A stretch of DNA of 15,674 nt from CAZMXI01 sp964570205 (GCA_964570205.1 CAZMXI010000120.1:1-15674); one strand, 5' to 3'; shown: positions 6,631-14,210, numbered from the stretch's first letter. Numbers and translations are program-made. Notes: generated from the sequence alone by a model not told the origin.

Positions 6631-7221
6631 CCCTCCGCGGCCGTGGATGAAACCGGCCGCCGCATTCTCTCGATGGACTGCTGCCCTGCCGTGTCCTCCA
6701 GCAGACGCGAATTGGCAGGGCCCGGTCGCCGCGCAACCACAACACGCGCGGCCCGAGTCACTATCGGCTCGACATGGTCACTACTTTTGGTTCGCTGAAT
6801 GGAGAGACGTCGATCTGTTCAGGCTGCGCGGCTATTACCGGACGAGCCGCTCCATGTCTCCGTCCGGTTGCTCCGCGCGACATGTCTTCCACTCAGTGAC
6901 ACCAGATGCCCGGAACTGAATTCAACTGGCCCTCCGGGCTCTTCCGTGGTCCGCATAGTCTGCCTGAATTGGCCGAAACAGTCAAGCTCATCCGTTCGCT
7001 CCTGCGAAGCGGCCTCCTGACATGGCAATCCTAGCGGCCTGACACCGGCATATCTTACTCAACATTGCTTGAGCGACAACGTCGAATCCGGCGCATTCTA
7101 CGTCGCGTCCGGTTGGTTCGTGTTAGCCGCATGCAAATTCCAGGTGCATGGCCTCTGGATATCAGGTCGCCACCGACAACGAGTCTGTTCCGGGAAATTC
7201 CGATCCCCCGGCGTGACGGGC
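6631..7221. other. Intergenic region without a convincing gene
   Basis: About 590 bp lie between the sigma gene start and the trpC stop. The short frames here lack family similarity and good ribosome sites. It should hold the end of the trpC transcript and the promoter of the sigma gene. Visible structure: GCCCTGCC/GGCAGGGC (6683-6690, 6714-6721), ACCGGACG/CGTCCGGT (6837-6844, 6861-6868), GCCCGGA/TCCGGGC (6908-6914, 6933-6939), CTCAA/TTGAG (7058-7062, 7069-7073) and two direct copies of GTCACTA exactly 20 bp apart (6757 and 6777). No clear -10/-35 pair was found for the sigma gene. Confidence 0.6.
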
Positions 7222-8046
7222 CTATGCGGGCGTGGATCGCAGGAACAACTCCCGGAAAGTGCCGGCAATGTCCTCGGAACGCATGAGCGTCTCCCCAACC
7301 AGCACCGCCCGAACGCCCGCGCCGGCCAGTTTCCGCACGTCTTCCGCCGCGACGATGCCGCTCTCGCTGACCAGAATGCTCCGGTCTTCCACCAGTTCGG
7401 CCATCCGCAGCGTGGTCCCCAGATCAGTCTTGAACGTCCGCAGGTCGCGGTTGTTGATGCCCAGCAGGCTATAGCTCTTATGGGGAAAGCCGATCACCCG
7501 ATCGCGAATACGCATCAGGTTGTCCAGGTCGTGGACCTCGATCAGCACGGTCAGGTTCAGCTCGGTTGCCAGGATCTGCAGGTCGATGAGCTGCGACGTC
7601 TCAAGCGCCTCGGCGATCAGCAGCATGGCATCCGCGCCCGCCGCCCGCGTCTCGTAGACCTGGTAGGCGTCTATAATGAAGTCTTTGCGAAGGACCGGAA
7701 GCTTGACGACATCACGGATTGCATGGATGTAGTCCAGATGCCCCTGGAAGTACTTCTCGTCCGTCAGGACCGAAAGCGCATCCGCGCCGGCGGCCTCGTA
7801 TGCCTGCGCGATCTTCACCGGATCAAAATCCGGGCGGATGACGCCCGCGCTGGGCGACGCCTTCTTCACTTCGGCGATCACGTTCACGCGCTTGCGACCG
7901 GTGCCCTTGGTGATCGCGTTGAAGAAATTGCGCGGCCGGCCCAGCTCGCCGATGCGCTGCCTGAGCGCCTCCACCGGCCTGGACTGGCTGCGCTGCGCCA
8001 CTTCCAGGCGCTTGTCGGCGATGATCTGATCGAGAATGGTGCTCAT
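7222..8046 (-). CDS. trpC: Indole-3-glycerol-phosphate synthase
   Basis: The 274-residue (beta-alpha)8 enzyme closes the indole ring from CdRP, the fourth step of tryptophan synthesis, in the cytosol. Motifs match the family: LDQIIADKRLEV at the N-terminus, VIAEVKKASPSAG (56-68, catalytic Glu59 and Lys61), VLRKDFIIDAYQ (118-129, Lys121), LIEVHD (168-173, Glu170), LGINNRDLRTF (195-205), LVSESGI (225-231) and VLVGETLM (248-255) at the phosphate site. The start at 8046 is set by the family N-terminus. The open frame extends 178 residues further upstream, but that part is antisense to the protease gene and has no family match. The ribosome site is weak. It is a single trp gene here, divergent from the CPBP gene with 109 bp between starts. 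Confidence 0.97.
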   Translation of the reverse strand: MSTILDQIIADKRLEVAQRSQSRPVEALRQRIGELGRPRNFFNAITKGTGRKRVNVIAEVKKASPSAGVIRPDFDPVKIAQAYEAAGADALSVLTDEKYFQGHLDYIHAIRDVVKLPVLRKDFIIDAYQVYETRAAGADAMLLIAEALETSQLIDLQILATELNLTVLIEVHDLDNLMRIRDRVIGFPHKSYSLLGINNRDLRTFKTDLGTTLRMAELVEDRSILVSESGIVAAEDVRKLAGAGVRAVLVGETLMRSEDIAGTFRELFLRSTPA

Positions 8047-8155
8047 GCAGCGATTGCCTGCTGTCGGTTGTCGTGCTGACGCTTCGGCCAATGTACTGTA
8101 CGCTAAGGACCCTGGCCGCGAGCGGAATGCCGGAATTTTGGACGGGATTGCAGCG

Positions 8156-9205
8156 ATGTCAAACTTATTGGCGCAGACGACACAACCCTCACAGGTGATA
8201 CCGGCCGCATTCATGCTGATCGTGCTGCTGTGGACGCTGGCGGCGGGGCCCGCGGCCTGGGCCAGCGGCCTGTTCGACCGGCGCGGGCCGAACGGATCCG
8301 TGCGCTTCGGCGCGCGAGAGGGCGTCGGGTGGTTCCTGCTGGCTCTGGCCGCCTGTTTCGGCGGCATGATCGTGGGGGCTAGCCTTCTGCTGGTGACGCT
8401 GCTCCGGGCGGGGGTGCAGGCGAGCCAGGCCGAGCTAACGGCGAATGTCTTGGGCTCCGTGATCATCGTGCTCGTGTTCATCGGCCTGTACAAGACGAGA
8501 GCAGGCGCGCTGGAGCGAATCGGGATGACATCCGTGTTCGTCCTCCCGGGGGCAATCAAGGGGGCGTTGATTCTGTTCATCGTCTTCCCCCTGGTCTTCT
8601 GGATGATGCTTCTCAGCGTCTGGTTCTTCAGCCAATTTGGCGTGGATACATCGCGCCGTCATGAGGTCTTCGAGCTCTGGGACAGCCCCGGGACATCGCC
8701 AGGCGTGAAGTCCATGCTGGTTGTCGCTGCCGTGATCGTCGCGCCCCTTGCTGAAGAAGTCCTTTTCCGCGGATTGCTGCAAACCGGCCTGCTGCGGCTC
8801 TTCACGGCCTGGCGCGCCCAGCCTGAAAGCCCCCAACCCCCGCCCCTTCCCTCGGCCTTGCCTGGCGCAGCGCTCGACCCCCTCATGGACAGCGGCGCCA
8901 TGCCCGCGCCGGTCGAGCCTGAACCGCCCGGGCCACCAGCCATGCCCCACGCCGGCCCTGACGTGCCCGCCGGTCTTTCCAGGCCATCGATCCGCGCGCG
9001 ATGGGCGGCCATCCTCATCGCCGCCGCGATCTTCGCCGCGATCCACACTCTGTCGTTCCATTGGCCGGCGCTGTTTATCCTGGCGGTCGGCATGGGCTAC
9101 GTCTATGAGCGCACCGGCAACCTATGGGCGCCCATCTTCACCCACATGTTCTTCAACGGCTTTCAGTTCAGCCTCGCCATCGTGCTTCCCGACAGCATGC
9201 GTTGA
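8156..9205 (+). CDS. CPBP-family intramembrane metalloprotease (Rce1/ABI type)
   Basis: With the ATG at 8156 the protein has 349 residues and several hydrophobic segments (about 16-36, 58-82, 97-111, 134-158, 187-200, 284-300, 305-315, 326-344). The family's three motifs are present: EEVLFRG (200-206), FAAIH (293-297) and HMFFN (330-334), supplying the glutamates, histidines and asparagine of the metal site, so it is probably catalytically competent. Between motifs one and two lies a ~65-residue Pro/Ala-rich insertion (about 218-283) that is absent from ordinary members. CPBP proteases cleave membrane-linked substrates or peptides; the substrate is unknown. The 40 residues upstream of the chosen start are rejected because they would overlap the divergent trpC start and look non-coding. 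The ribosome site is poor. Confidence 0.88.
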   Translation: MSNLLAQTTQPSQVIPAAFMLIVLLWTLAAGPAAWASGLFDRRGPNGSVRFGAREGVGWFLLALAACFGGMIVGASLLLVTLLRAGVQASQAELTANVLGSVIIVLVFIGLYKTRAGALERIGMTSVFVLPGAIKGALILFIVFPLVFWMMLLSVWFFSQFGVDTSRRHEVFELWDSPGTSPGVKSMLVVAAVIVAPLAEEVLFRGLLQTGLLRLFTAWRAQPESPQPPPLPSALPGAALDPLMDSGAMPAPVEPEPPGPPAMPHAGPDVPAGLSRPSIRARWAAILIAAAIFAAIHTLSFHWPALFILAVGMGYVYERTGNLWAPIFTHMFFNGFQFSLAIVLPDSMR

Positions 9206-9212
9206 TGGGCTC

Positions 9213-9240
9213 GGGCGGGGGCCTTAGAATCCGCCCCTTC
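9213..9240 (+). terminator. Weak terminator candidate after the CPBP protease gene
   Basis: GGGCGG (9213-9218) can pair with CCGCCC (9231-9236) across a 12-nt loop, followed by CTTC. The stem is short and the T-tract poor, but it sits 8 bp after the stop codon in the 81-bp gap before tyrS. Confidence 0.25.
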
Positions 9241-9286
9241 GTCGCGCGTTGCGGCGGATGAGCGGGACATTACGAAAGACCGAACC

Positions 9287-10579
9287 ATGTTGCTTGCTGA
9301 TTTGCAGTCGCGCGGGTTGGTGCATCAAGCCTCGGATCCGGATCTCGATGCGAAGCTGGCGAAGCTCGCATCCCAGCGGCCGATCGCCGCCTACGCCGGC
9401 TTCGATCCGACGGCCGATTCCCTCCATGTCGGCAACTTCGTCGCCATCCTCGGGCTCATGCACGCCCAGCGCAACGGCATCCGCCCCATCGCCATCGCCG
9501 GCGGCGCCACCGGGCTGATCGGCGACCCATCCGGCAAGAGCACCGAGCGGCAACTGCTCACCAAAGAACAGGTTGCCGTGAACGTCGAGGGCATCAAAAA
9601 GGTCCTGGGCAGGTTCCTCGACTTTGACCACCCGACCGCCCCCGCCAGCATTGTCAACAACCTCGACTGGTTCGGACCGATGTCGGCCGTCGACTTCCTC
9701 CGCGACATCGGCAAGAGCTTCCGCATCGGCTCGATGCTCGCCAAGGAAAGCGTCCGCAGCCGCATGGCTGCCAGCGACGAGGGCATGAGCTACACGGAAT
9801 TCAGCTACCAGATCCTCCAGGGCTATGACTTCTACAAGCTCTGGAAAAACCACCAGTGCGTGCTGCAACTGGGCGGCTCGGACCAGTGGGGCAATATCAC
9901 CGCCGGCATCGACCTGATCCGCAAGCTGGAAGGCGAAGGCGGCAGCGCCTTCGGCCTCACCCTTCCCCTGATCACCACCAGCAGCGGCGCCAAGTTCGGC
10001 AAGAGCGAGGGCAACGCCGTCTGGCTGACGGCCGACAAGACCAGCGCCTTCGATTTCTACCAGTTCTGGCTGCGCACCGAGGATGCCGATGTCGGCCGAT
10101 ATCTCTCCATCTTCACCTTCCTGCCGATCGGCGAGATTGATGCGATCGTGGGCGAGCATCGCGCTGCCCCCGACAAACGGCTTGCCCAGAAACGCCTGGC
10201 CGAGGCAATGACCCGCCTGGTTCACGGCGATGCGGCGACTCAGCAGGCCGTCGCCGCCAGCGGAACGCTCTTCGGCGGGGGGGTAGCGCAACTGGATGCC
10301 GCCGCCGTGGAAGCCCTCGCCGCCCAGGGCGTGGCGACCACGCACGTCGACCGGGCCAGGCTCGACGCCGGCTGGCCCCTGGCCGATGCATGCGTTGAAA
10401 CCGGCCTTGCCAAAACCAAGAGCGAAGCCCGGCGTCTGATCCAGGGCGGTGGACTCTACGTGAACAATGTGGCTGTGGCCGACGTTAACGCAGCGATCCG
10501 GCCGGATCAGTTGATCGCCGGCAGTGCCATCGTCCTGCGTAGTGGCAAGAAAAACTACCGCCTGGTGAGGGTGAATTAG
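9287..10579 (+). CDS. tyrS: Tyrosyl-tRNA synthetase
   Basis: The 430-residue class I aminoacyl-tRNA synthetase charges tRNA-Tyr with tyrosine. Seen are YAGFDPTADSLHVGN (36-50, the last four residues being the HIGH-type motif), GGATGLIGDPSGKS (72-85), the tyrosine-pocket segment YTEFSYQILQGYDF (169-182), GGSDQWGNI (196-204), the KMSKS-type loop KFGKS (236-240) and a C-terminal S4 RNA-binding domain (about 365-430, with SEARRLIQGGGLYVNN). The layout is that of the full-length bacterial TyrRS-S form. The ATG at 9287 fits the family N-terminus; no strong ribosome site is visible and the 5' region shows no T-box structure. It ends 9 bp before the convergent zinc-ribbon gene. Confidence 0.98.
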   Translation: MLLADLQSRGLVHQASDPDLDAKLAKLASQRPIAAYAGFDPTADSLHVGNFVAILGLMHAQRNGIRPIAIAGGATGLIGDPSGKSTERQLLTKEQVAVNVEGIKKVLGRFLDFDHPTAPASIVNNLDWFGPMSAVDFLRDIGKSFRIGSMLAKESVRSRMAASDEGMSYTEFSYQILQGYDFYKLWKNHQCVLQLGGSDQWGNITAGIDLIRKLEGEGGSAFGLTLPLITTSSGAKFGKSEGNAVWLTADKTSAFDFYQFWLRTEDADVGRYLSIFTFLPIGEIDAIVGEHRAAPDKRLAQKRLAEAMTRLVHGDAATQQAVAASGTLFGGGVAQLDAAAVEALAAQGVATTHVDRARLDAGWPLADACVETGLAKTKSEARRLIQGGGLYVNNVAVADVNAAIRPDQLIAGSAIVLRSGKKNYRLVRVN

Positions 10580-10588
10580 CCCCCGCGA

Positions 10589-10768
10589 TCACGGCAGCTT
10601 GCGCCCGCACCGCCGACAGAAGTTGGCATGGCCCGGATGGATGGTGCCGCAGTTGATGCACGCTCGCTGTACGCCCAGATCCTTTCGGCGGCTTCGCTTG
10701 AAGCCCATCGACAGCATCCATACCACCATGAGCACGATCAGGAAGAAAATGAGCGGACCTGGAATCAT
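10589..10768 (-). CDS. Small membrane-anchored zinc-ribbon protein
   Basis: The 59-residue product from the ATG at 10768 (AGGA 8 nt upstream) has one hydrophobic segment (about 4-22), a basic stretch GFKRSRRKD that would stay in the cytoplasm, and a C-terminal zinc ribbon with CxxC pairs at Cys37/Cys40 and Cys51/Cys54. I recognise the fold type, not a specific family. Similar one-helix zinc-ribbon peptides are scattered in bacterial genomes with unknown roles. ATGs at 10777 and 10813 would lengthen it by 3 or 15 residues but have poorer ribosome sites. It lies tail to tail with tyrS and 179 bp downstream of the AIM24 gene; that spacer shows no obvious promoter or terminator. Coding status rests on the regular four-cysteine pattern. 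Confidence 0.72.
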   Translation of the reverse strand: MIPGPLIFFLIVLMVVWMLSMGFKRSRRKDLGVQRACINCGTIHPGHANFCRRCGRKLP

Positions 10769-10947
10769 CGTATCCATCCTGCTCGGCCGCCTGCCGACGG
10801 CCTCCGACGACATAGAGAATATCGCCGCCGATCAGGCCGATGGCCATTATAAGCCTGGGCGTGGATTTGAATAACCAAATTCCCGGACAAGCATAAGTTG
10901 CTGCCGCAACCGGGATTGGCCGGTTTCGCGGATTGGCCCCTTCATGC

Positions 10948-11949
10948 CTAAGAGTTGTCGCCGTCCAGGATTCTTCCCAGCCCGCCGAGGATCGAGCCTT
11001 CGCCTTTGCCGCCGCCGGCCGCCGAAGCCATGCGCCCCGCCAGGCGGGAAAACGGCAGTGACTGCAGCCACACCTGCCCCGGTCCCGTGAGCACGGCGAA
11101 GAAGAGTCCTTCGCCGCCGAACAGCGTATTCTTGATCCCGCCGACGAACTGGATGTCATAACTCACGGTGCGCGAGAGCGCCACGATGCAGCCGGTGTCC
11201 ACCTTGAGCTGTTCGCCGGTCGCCAGCGTCCTGCTCATCAGCGTTCCGCCGGCATGGATCATCGCGACTCCGTCGCCCGTGAGACGCTGCATGATGAATC
11301 CCTCGCCGCCGAACAGGCCCACGCCGATCTTCTTCTGGAACGCGATGCCGATCTGCACGCCGCGGGCGGCGCACAGGAACGAATCTTTCTGGCAGATCAA
11401 CTCGCCGTCGAGCTGGCTCAGGTCCATCGGCGCTATCTTCCCCGGGTAAGGCGCGGCGAAGGCCACCTTCTGCCGCCCGGAAGCGGCATTGGTGAAAGTC
11501 GTCATGAACAATGACTCGCCCGTCACCAGCCGCTTGCCGGCGCTCATCAGCTTGCCCAAAAGACCCGATTGCTTCGATGGATCCCCGAACACCGTCTGCA
11601 TCTGGATGCCGGTCGTCATGTACATCATGCCGCCGGCCTCGGCGATGACCATCTCGCCGGGGTCGAGAGTGACCTCGACATACTGCATCTCCTCCCCGAA
11701 TATCTCATAGTCAATCTCATCCGAACGCCGCGATGCCGGCGGCATCGGCGGCGCCATGCCCCCGCTCCCGCGCAGCCCCTGCATGATCGCATCCACGCGC
11801 CTGGCTTCAACCCAGCTCACCATGCCCGGACCGAACACCAGCGCCTGCTCGCCGCCGGCCGCCGGCAACTGCCCGATGAGCTGATCAAGGGTCATCGGAC
11901 CCACTCGCTCCCGGCCACGCGCATAATACCAACCCGATTCCGCCGCCAT
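10948..11949 (-). CDS. GYF_2 domain plus AIM24/TIGR00266 family protein
   Basis: The product has 333 residues from the ATG at 11949, with GGAGG 5 nt upstream. Residues 7-55 form a GYF_2 (DUF4339) domain: WYYARGRERVGPM, then DQLIGQL and FGPGMVSWVEA. A Pro/Met/Ser linker (about 60-77) leads to an AIM24/TIGR00266 beta-rich domain (about 78-312), recognised by its repeated beta motifs such as VEVTLDPGEMVIAEAGGMMYM, GLFGGEGFIMQRLTGDG, AGGTLMSRTLATGEQLKVD and NTLFGGEGLFFAVLTGPG. The tail is Gly-rich and may be flexible. AIM24 proteins are widespread; the yeast member acts in mitochondrial membrane organisation, and bacterial function is unsettled. No signal peptide or transmembrane helix is seen. 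It follows the CII-like regulator by 53 bp on the same strand, so the two may be co-transcribed. Confidence 0.9.
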   Translation of the reverse strand: MAAESGWYYARGRERVGPMTLDQLIGQLPAAGGEQALVFGPGMVSWVEARRVDAIMQGLRGSGGMAPPMPPASRRSDEIDYEIFGEEMQYVEVTLDPGEMVIAEAGGMMYMTTGIQMQTVFGDPSKQSGLLGKLMSAGKRLVTGESLFMTTFTNAASGRQKVAFAAPYPGKIAPMDLSQLDGELICQKDSFLCAARGVQIGIAFQKKIGVGLFGGEGFIMQRLTGDGVAMIHAGGTLMSRTLATGEQLKVDTGCIVALSRTVSYDIQFVGGIKNTLFGGEGLFFAVLTGPGQVWLQSLPFSRLAGRMASAAGGGKGEGSILGGLGRILDGDNS

Positions 11950-12002
11950 GAGTTCCTCCCGAGGAATAAGCTCCGCGCACAACCGCCGCCATCGCCCGCC
12001 GT

Positions 12003-12485
12003 TCACACCTTGCGCTTCAGATGATAATGCCCTTTTTCACAACTGATCACGAATTTCTCGACACACGCCTTCAGGTCTTCCCACTTCTGCCGAATCAGAT
12101 CAGCCTCTTCGAGGTCGATCCCCGGGTCATCCTCCACCGACTCCGTCACGGCGTCCAGCAGCTCGCTGAAATCGCGAACCATGGCGCGCGTCTCGCCGAA
12201 GATGCTCTGTTCGAGGTTGCGCGTCGCATCCCGGACGGGATTCGACACGTAAAATCCGCCGGCCTCGTTGCACAGCCACCGGATCAGACGGATGTCCTTG
12301 GTCATCAGGTACATCTCGCGCACCCGGTCCAGCGGGTTCCTGGTGCCGCTCTGGTCCGGGTCGTCGCTGTCGGCCGGCGGCTCACACCACTTGTACACCA
12401 GCGCCGGCGAGACTTTCAGCGCGGCCGCCACCGCCTTTACCCCAGGTTCATCCACCGCCTGACGGATCACCTCGAAAGATTTCAT
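12003..12485 (-). CDS. CII-like (CP76) helix-turn-helix regulator
   Basis: The 160-residue product begins with a helix-turn-helix: MKSFEVIRQAVDE, then KAVAAALKVSPALVYKWCE (17-35). It continues with NPLDRVREMYLMT, IRWLCNEAGGFYVSNP and a helical C-terminal half containing DFSELLDAV and CVEKFVISCEKGHY. This order resembles proteins annotated as phage regulatory protein CII (CP76), a set also found as chromosomal genes far from prophages. Here no phage genes are near, so it is probably a resident DNA-binding regulator of unknown target. There is no ribosome site; a -10-like TAGAAT (12498-12493) lies 7 nt before the ATG, which suggests a leaderless transcript. It is divergent from ksgA and upstream of the AIM24 gene, its likely operon partner. 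Confidence 0.75.
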   Translation of the reverse strand: MKSFEVIRQAVDEPGVKAVAAALKVSPALVYKWCEPPADSDDPDQSGTRNPLDRVREMYLMTKDIRLIRWLCNEAGGFYVSNPVRDATRNLEQSIFGETRAMVRDFSELLDAVTESVEDDPGIDLEEADLIRQKWEDLKACVEKFVISCEKGHYHLKRKV

Positions 12486-12492
12486 GAAACGT

Positions 12493-12498
12493 ATTCTA
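12493..12498 (-). promoter_or_regulatory. Candidate -10 element of a leaderless promoter for the CII-like gene
   Basis: TAGAAT (5 of 6 to TATAAT on the - strand) lies 7 nt before the ATG at 12485, so transcription would start at or beside the A of the start codon. TTGCTG upstream (15-bp spacer) is a possible -35. No Shine-Dalgarno is present, in agreement. Confidence 0.45.
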
Positions 12499-12532
12499 CC
12501 CTAAACCCCGCGACAGCAAACGCCGCCGGACT

Positions 12533-12538
12533 TAGACT
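12533..12538 (+). promoter_or_regulatory. Candidate -10 element of a leaderless promoter for ksgA
   Basis: TAGACT (4 of 6 to TATAAT) lies 7 nt before the ksgA ATG at 12546, mirroring the divergent gene. No Shine-Dalgarno precedes ksgA. A clear -35 was not identified. Confidence 0.35.
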
Positions 12539-12545
12539 TGCAGCG

Positions 12546-13403
12546 ATGGCCCAGACCAAACAGGAAATCCAGGCGCTGCTCGCGCAGGCCGGCTCGCGCC
12601 CGCGGCATCGGTTTGGCCAGAACTTCATGGTGGACCAGAACCTCGTGCGGATCGTTGCCGACGCCGGCCAGATCGAGCCCGGCGATTTGGTGATCGAGGT
12701 TGGCCCGGGCACGGGCACCCTGACCGAGGAGCTGCTTTCCCGCGACGCTCGGGTCGTCGCCGTCGAGATCGACCGCGACCTCGCCGAACTGCTCCACCAG
12801 CGGCTCGGCGGGCGCGAGGTGTTCACCCTGATCGAGGGCGATGCTCTCTTGGGCAAGCATGCCCTCAATCCGCAGCTTGCCCATGTCATCCAAGCCGCTC
12901 TTGTCGAGAAACGTGCTGTTCGTCTTGTGGCCAACCTGCCATACAACATCGCCTCGCCCCTCGTCATCGAGCTTCTGATCGCCGGTGTCCGCCTCCTGGC
13001 GTTTACCGTCCAGAGAGAAGTCGCCGACCGCCTCCGTGCATCGCCTGGCACGGACGAATATGGCCCGCTCACCGTCATGGCGCAGCTCCTGGCCCGCGTG
13101 CAAGTGCTGCGGGCGCTGCCGCCCCAGGCTTTCTGGCCGGCGCCCAGGATCGAATCGAGCATCGTGCGCATGGTCCGCGATGACCGGCTCGGCGCGCTGG
13201 CTGCGCCCTTTGGTCGGTTTGTCCACCAGCTCTTCTCCTCGCGGCGAAAGACGCTGCGGAAGGGCCTGGCGCAAATGGACCTGGATGCCGCCCGGCTGCT
13301 CGAAATGACGCGGATCGATCCGCAACTCCGCCCGGAAGATGTCGCACCCGAACAGCTCCTGGTTCTATTTCAGCACGCATCCACGCTTACGGCCGGGTCT
13401 TGA
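12546..13403 (+). CDS. rsmA: 16S rRNA dimethyladenosine transferase (RsmA/KsgA)
   Basis: The 285-residue SAM-dependent enzyme dimethylates the two adjacent adenines near the 3' end of 16S rRNA during small-subunit maturation. Motifs: RHRFGQNFMVD (20-30), SAM motif I VIEVGPGTGTLT (49-60), acidic VAVEID (71-76), IEGDAL (96-101), the catalytic NLPYNIASP (130-138), FTVQREVADR (153-162) and the C-terminal helical segment with FSSRRKTLRKGL. A loop of about 15 residues between GDALL and VANLPYN (around 105-123) is longer than in E. coli KsgA. The start at 12546 is fixed by the family N-terminus; the longer frame upstream is antisense to the CII-like gene. The final 17 bp overlap the convergent truA gene. 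Confidence 0.97.
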   Translation: MAQTKQEIQALLAQAGSRPRHRFGQNFMVDQNLVRIVADAGQIEPGDLVIEVGPGTGTLTEELLSRDARVVAVEIDRDLAELLHQRLGGREVFTLIEGDALLGKHALNPQLAHVIQAALVEKRAVRLVANLPYNIASPLVIELLIAGVRLLAFTVQREVADRLRASPGTDEYGPLTVMAQLLARVQVLRALPPQAFWPAPRIESSIVRMVRDDRLGALAAPFGRFVHQLFSSRRKTLRKGLAQMDLDAARLLEMTRIDPQLRPEDVAPEQLLVLFQHASTLTAGS

Positions 13404-14178
13404 TCCACTGCAGATACAGCCCGTGCGGCGGGGCGGTCGAGCCGGCCGCGCGGCGGTCTTTTGCCGCAAGCATCGTCGTTACGTCATCTGCGGCGAATCT
13501 GCCGATGCCCACCTCCACCAAAGTGCCTGCGATAATCCGCACCATATTCCACAGGAAACCGCCGCCCTCCACTCCGATCACCACCCTCGGCCCGCGCTGA
13601 CAGACGCTGCACGAAAGCACCGTCCGCACGGTGTTCTGACGGCCGTGCCCGGGCCTGGCGAACGATGCGAAGTCGTGTGTGCCCTCCAGCCGCTTCGCGG
13701 CCTCTGCCATTGCATCCACATCCAGCTTCTGCCAGCGATGGAACGCCAGGTCCGCAGTGAACACCGGCCTTTCGGGTGCGCTCCAGACGAGGTACTGGTA
13801 TCGTTTTGAGATCGTGGACAGGCCGGCGTCGAACGTCTGCTCGACCGGCTCGACGGCCCGGATGAGGATGTCGTCCGGCAGCCGCGCGTTGGTTGCCCTT
13901 CGCAGGCCCGCCGCGGGAATCTGCACCTGGTCGGTGTCGAAATGCGCCACCTGTCCTTTGGCGTGCACACCCGCGTCCGTGCGCGACGACCCGACCAGGT
14001 TGACCGGATGGCCCACGACCGACTCAAGCGCCCGGCGGACGGTCTCCTGGATGGTGGGAATGCCCCAGCCCTCCGGCGGCGGCGTGCCCTTATAGAGCGA
14101 GTTGGCGGTCTGGTGCTGCCAACCGTGGTAGCGCGTTCCGCGGTACGCGATCGTGAGCTTGTGTCGCTGCACAGTCAT
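13387..14178 (-). CDS. truA: tRNA pseudouridine synthase A
   Basis: The 263-residue enzyme makes pseudouridine at positions 38-40 of tRNA anticodon arms. Seen are IAYRGTRYHGWQ (10-21), the catalytic SSRTDAGVHA (64-73) with Asp68, KRYQYLVW, the GTHDFASFA and NTVRTV segment, and GGGFLWNMVRIIAGTLVEVG near the C-terminus. An insertion of roughly 13 residues relative to E. coli TruA lies between the YHGWQ motif and the TIQE helix (about 22-41, with the stretch GTPPPEGWG). It starts at the ATG at 14178 with AGGCGG 6 nt upstream. It follows asd by 32 bp on the same strand, so the two are probably co-transcribed, and it overlaps ksgA by 17 bp tail to tail. Confidence 0.97.
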   Translation of the reverse strand: MTVQRHKLTIAYRGTRYHGWQHQTANSLYKGTPPPEGWGIPTIQETVRRALESVVGHPVNLVGSSRTDAGVHAKGQVAHFDTDQVQIPAAGLRRATNARLPDDILIRAVEPVEQTFDAGLSTISKRYQYLVWSAPERPVFTADLAFHRWQKLDVDAMAEAAKRLEGTHDFASFARPGHGRQNTVRTVLSCSVCQRGPRVVIGVEGGGFLWNMVRIIAGTLVEVGIGRFAADDVTTMLAAKDRRAAGSTAPPHGLYLQWIKTRP

Positions 14179-14210
14179 TTCCGCCCGCCTGCCCGAAGCG
14201 TGACAGGGCG

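Noticed and set aside
6799..7028. Short frames on both strands (73 and 69 residues) in the sigma-trpC spacer
   Set aside because: There is no ribosome site, domain or hydrophobic pattern, and the two overlap each other in antisense.
7190..7211. CCGGG/CCCGG hairpin downstream of trpC as its terminator
   Set aside because: The stem is short and interrupted, and the - strand sequence after it is not T-rich.
8047..8580. A 178-residue N-terminal extension of trpC
   Set aside because: The extension is antisense to the CPBP protease gene and resembles no indole-glycerol-phosphate synthase N-terminus; the family start is at 8046.
12003..12485. Prophage remnant suggested by the CII-like gene
   Set aside because: No integrase, structural gene or attachment repeat is seen, and all neighbours are chromosomal housekeeping genes.
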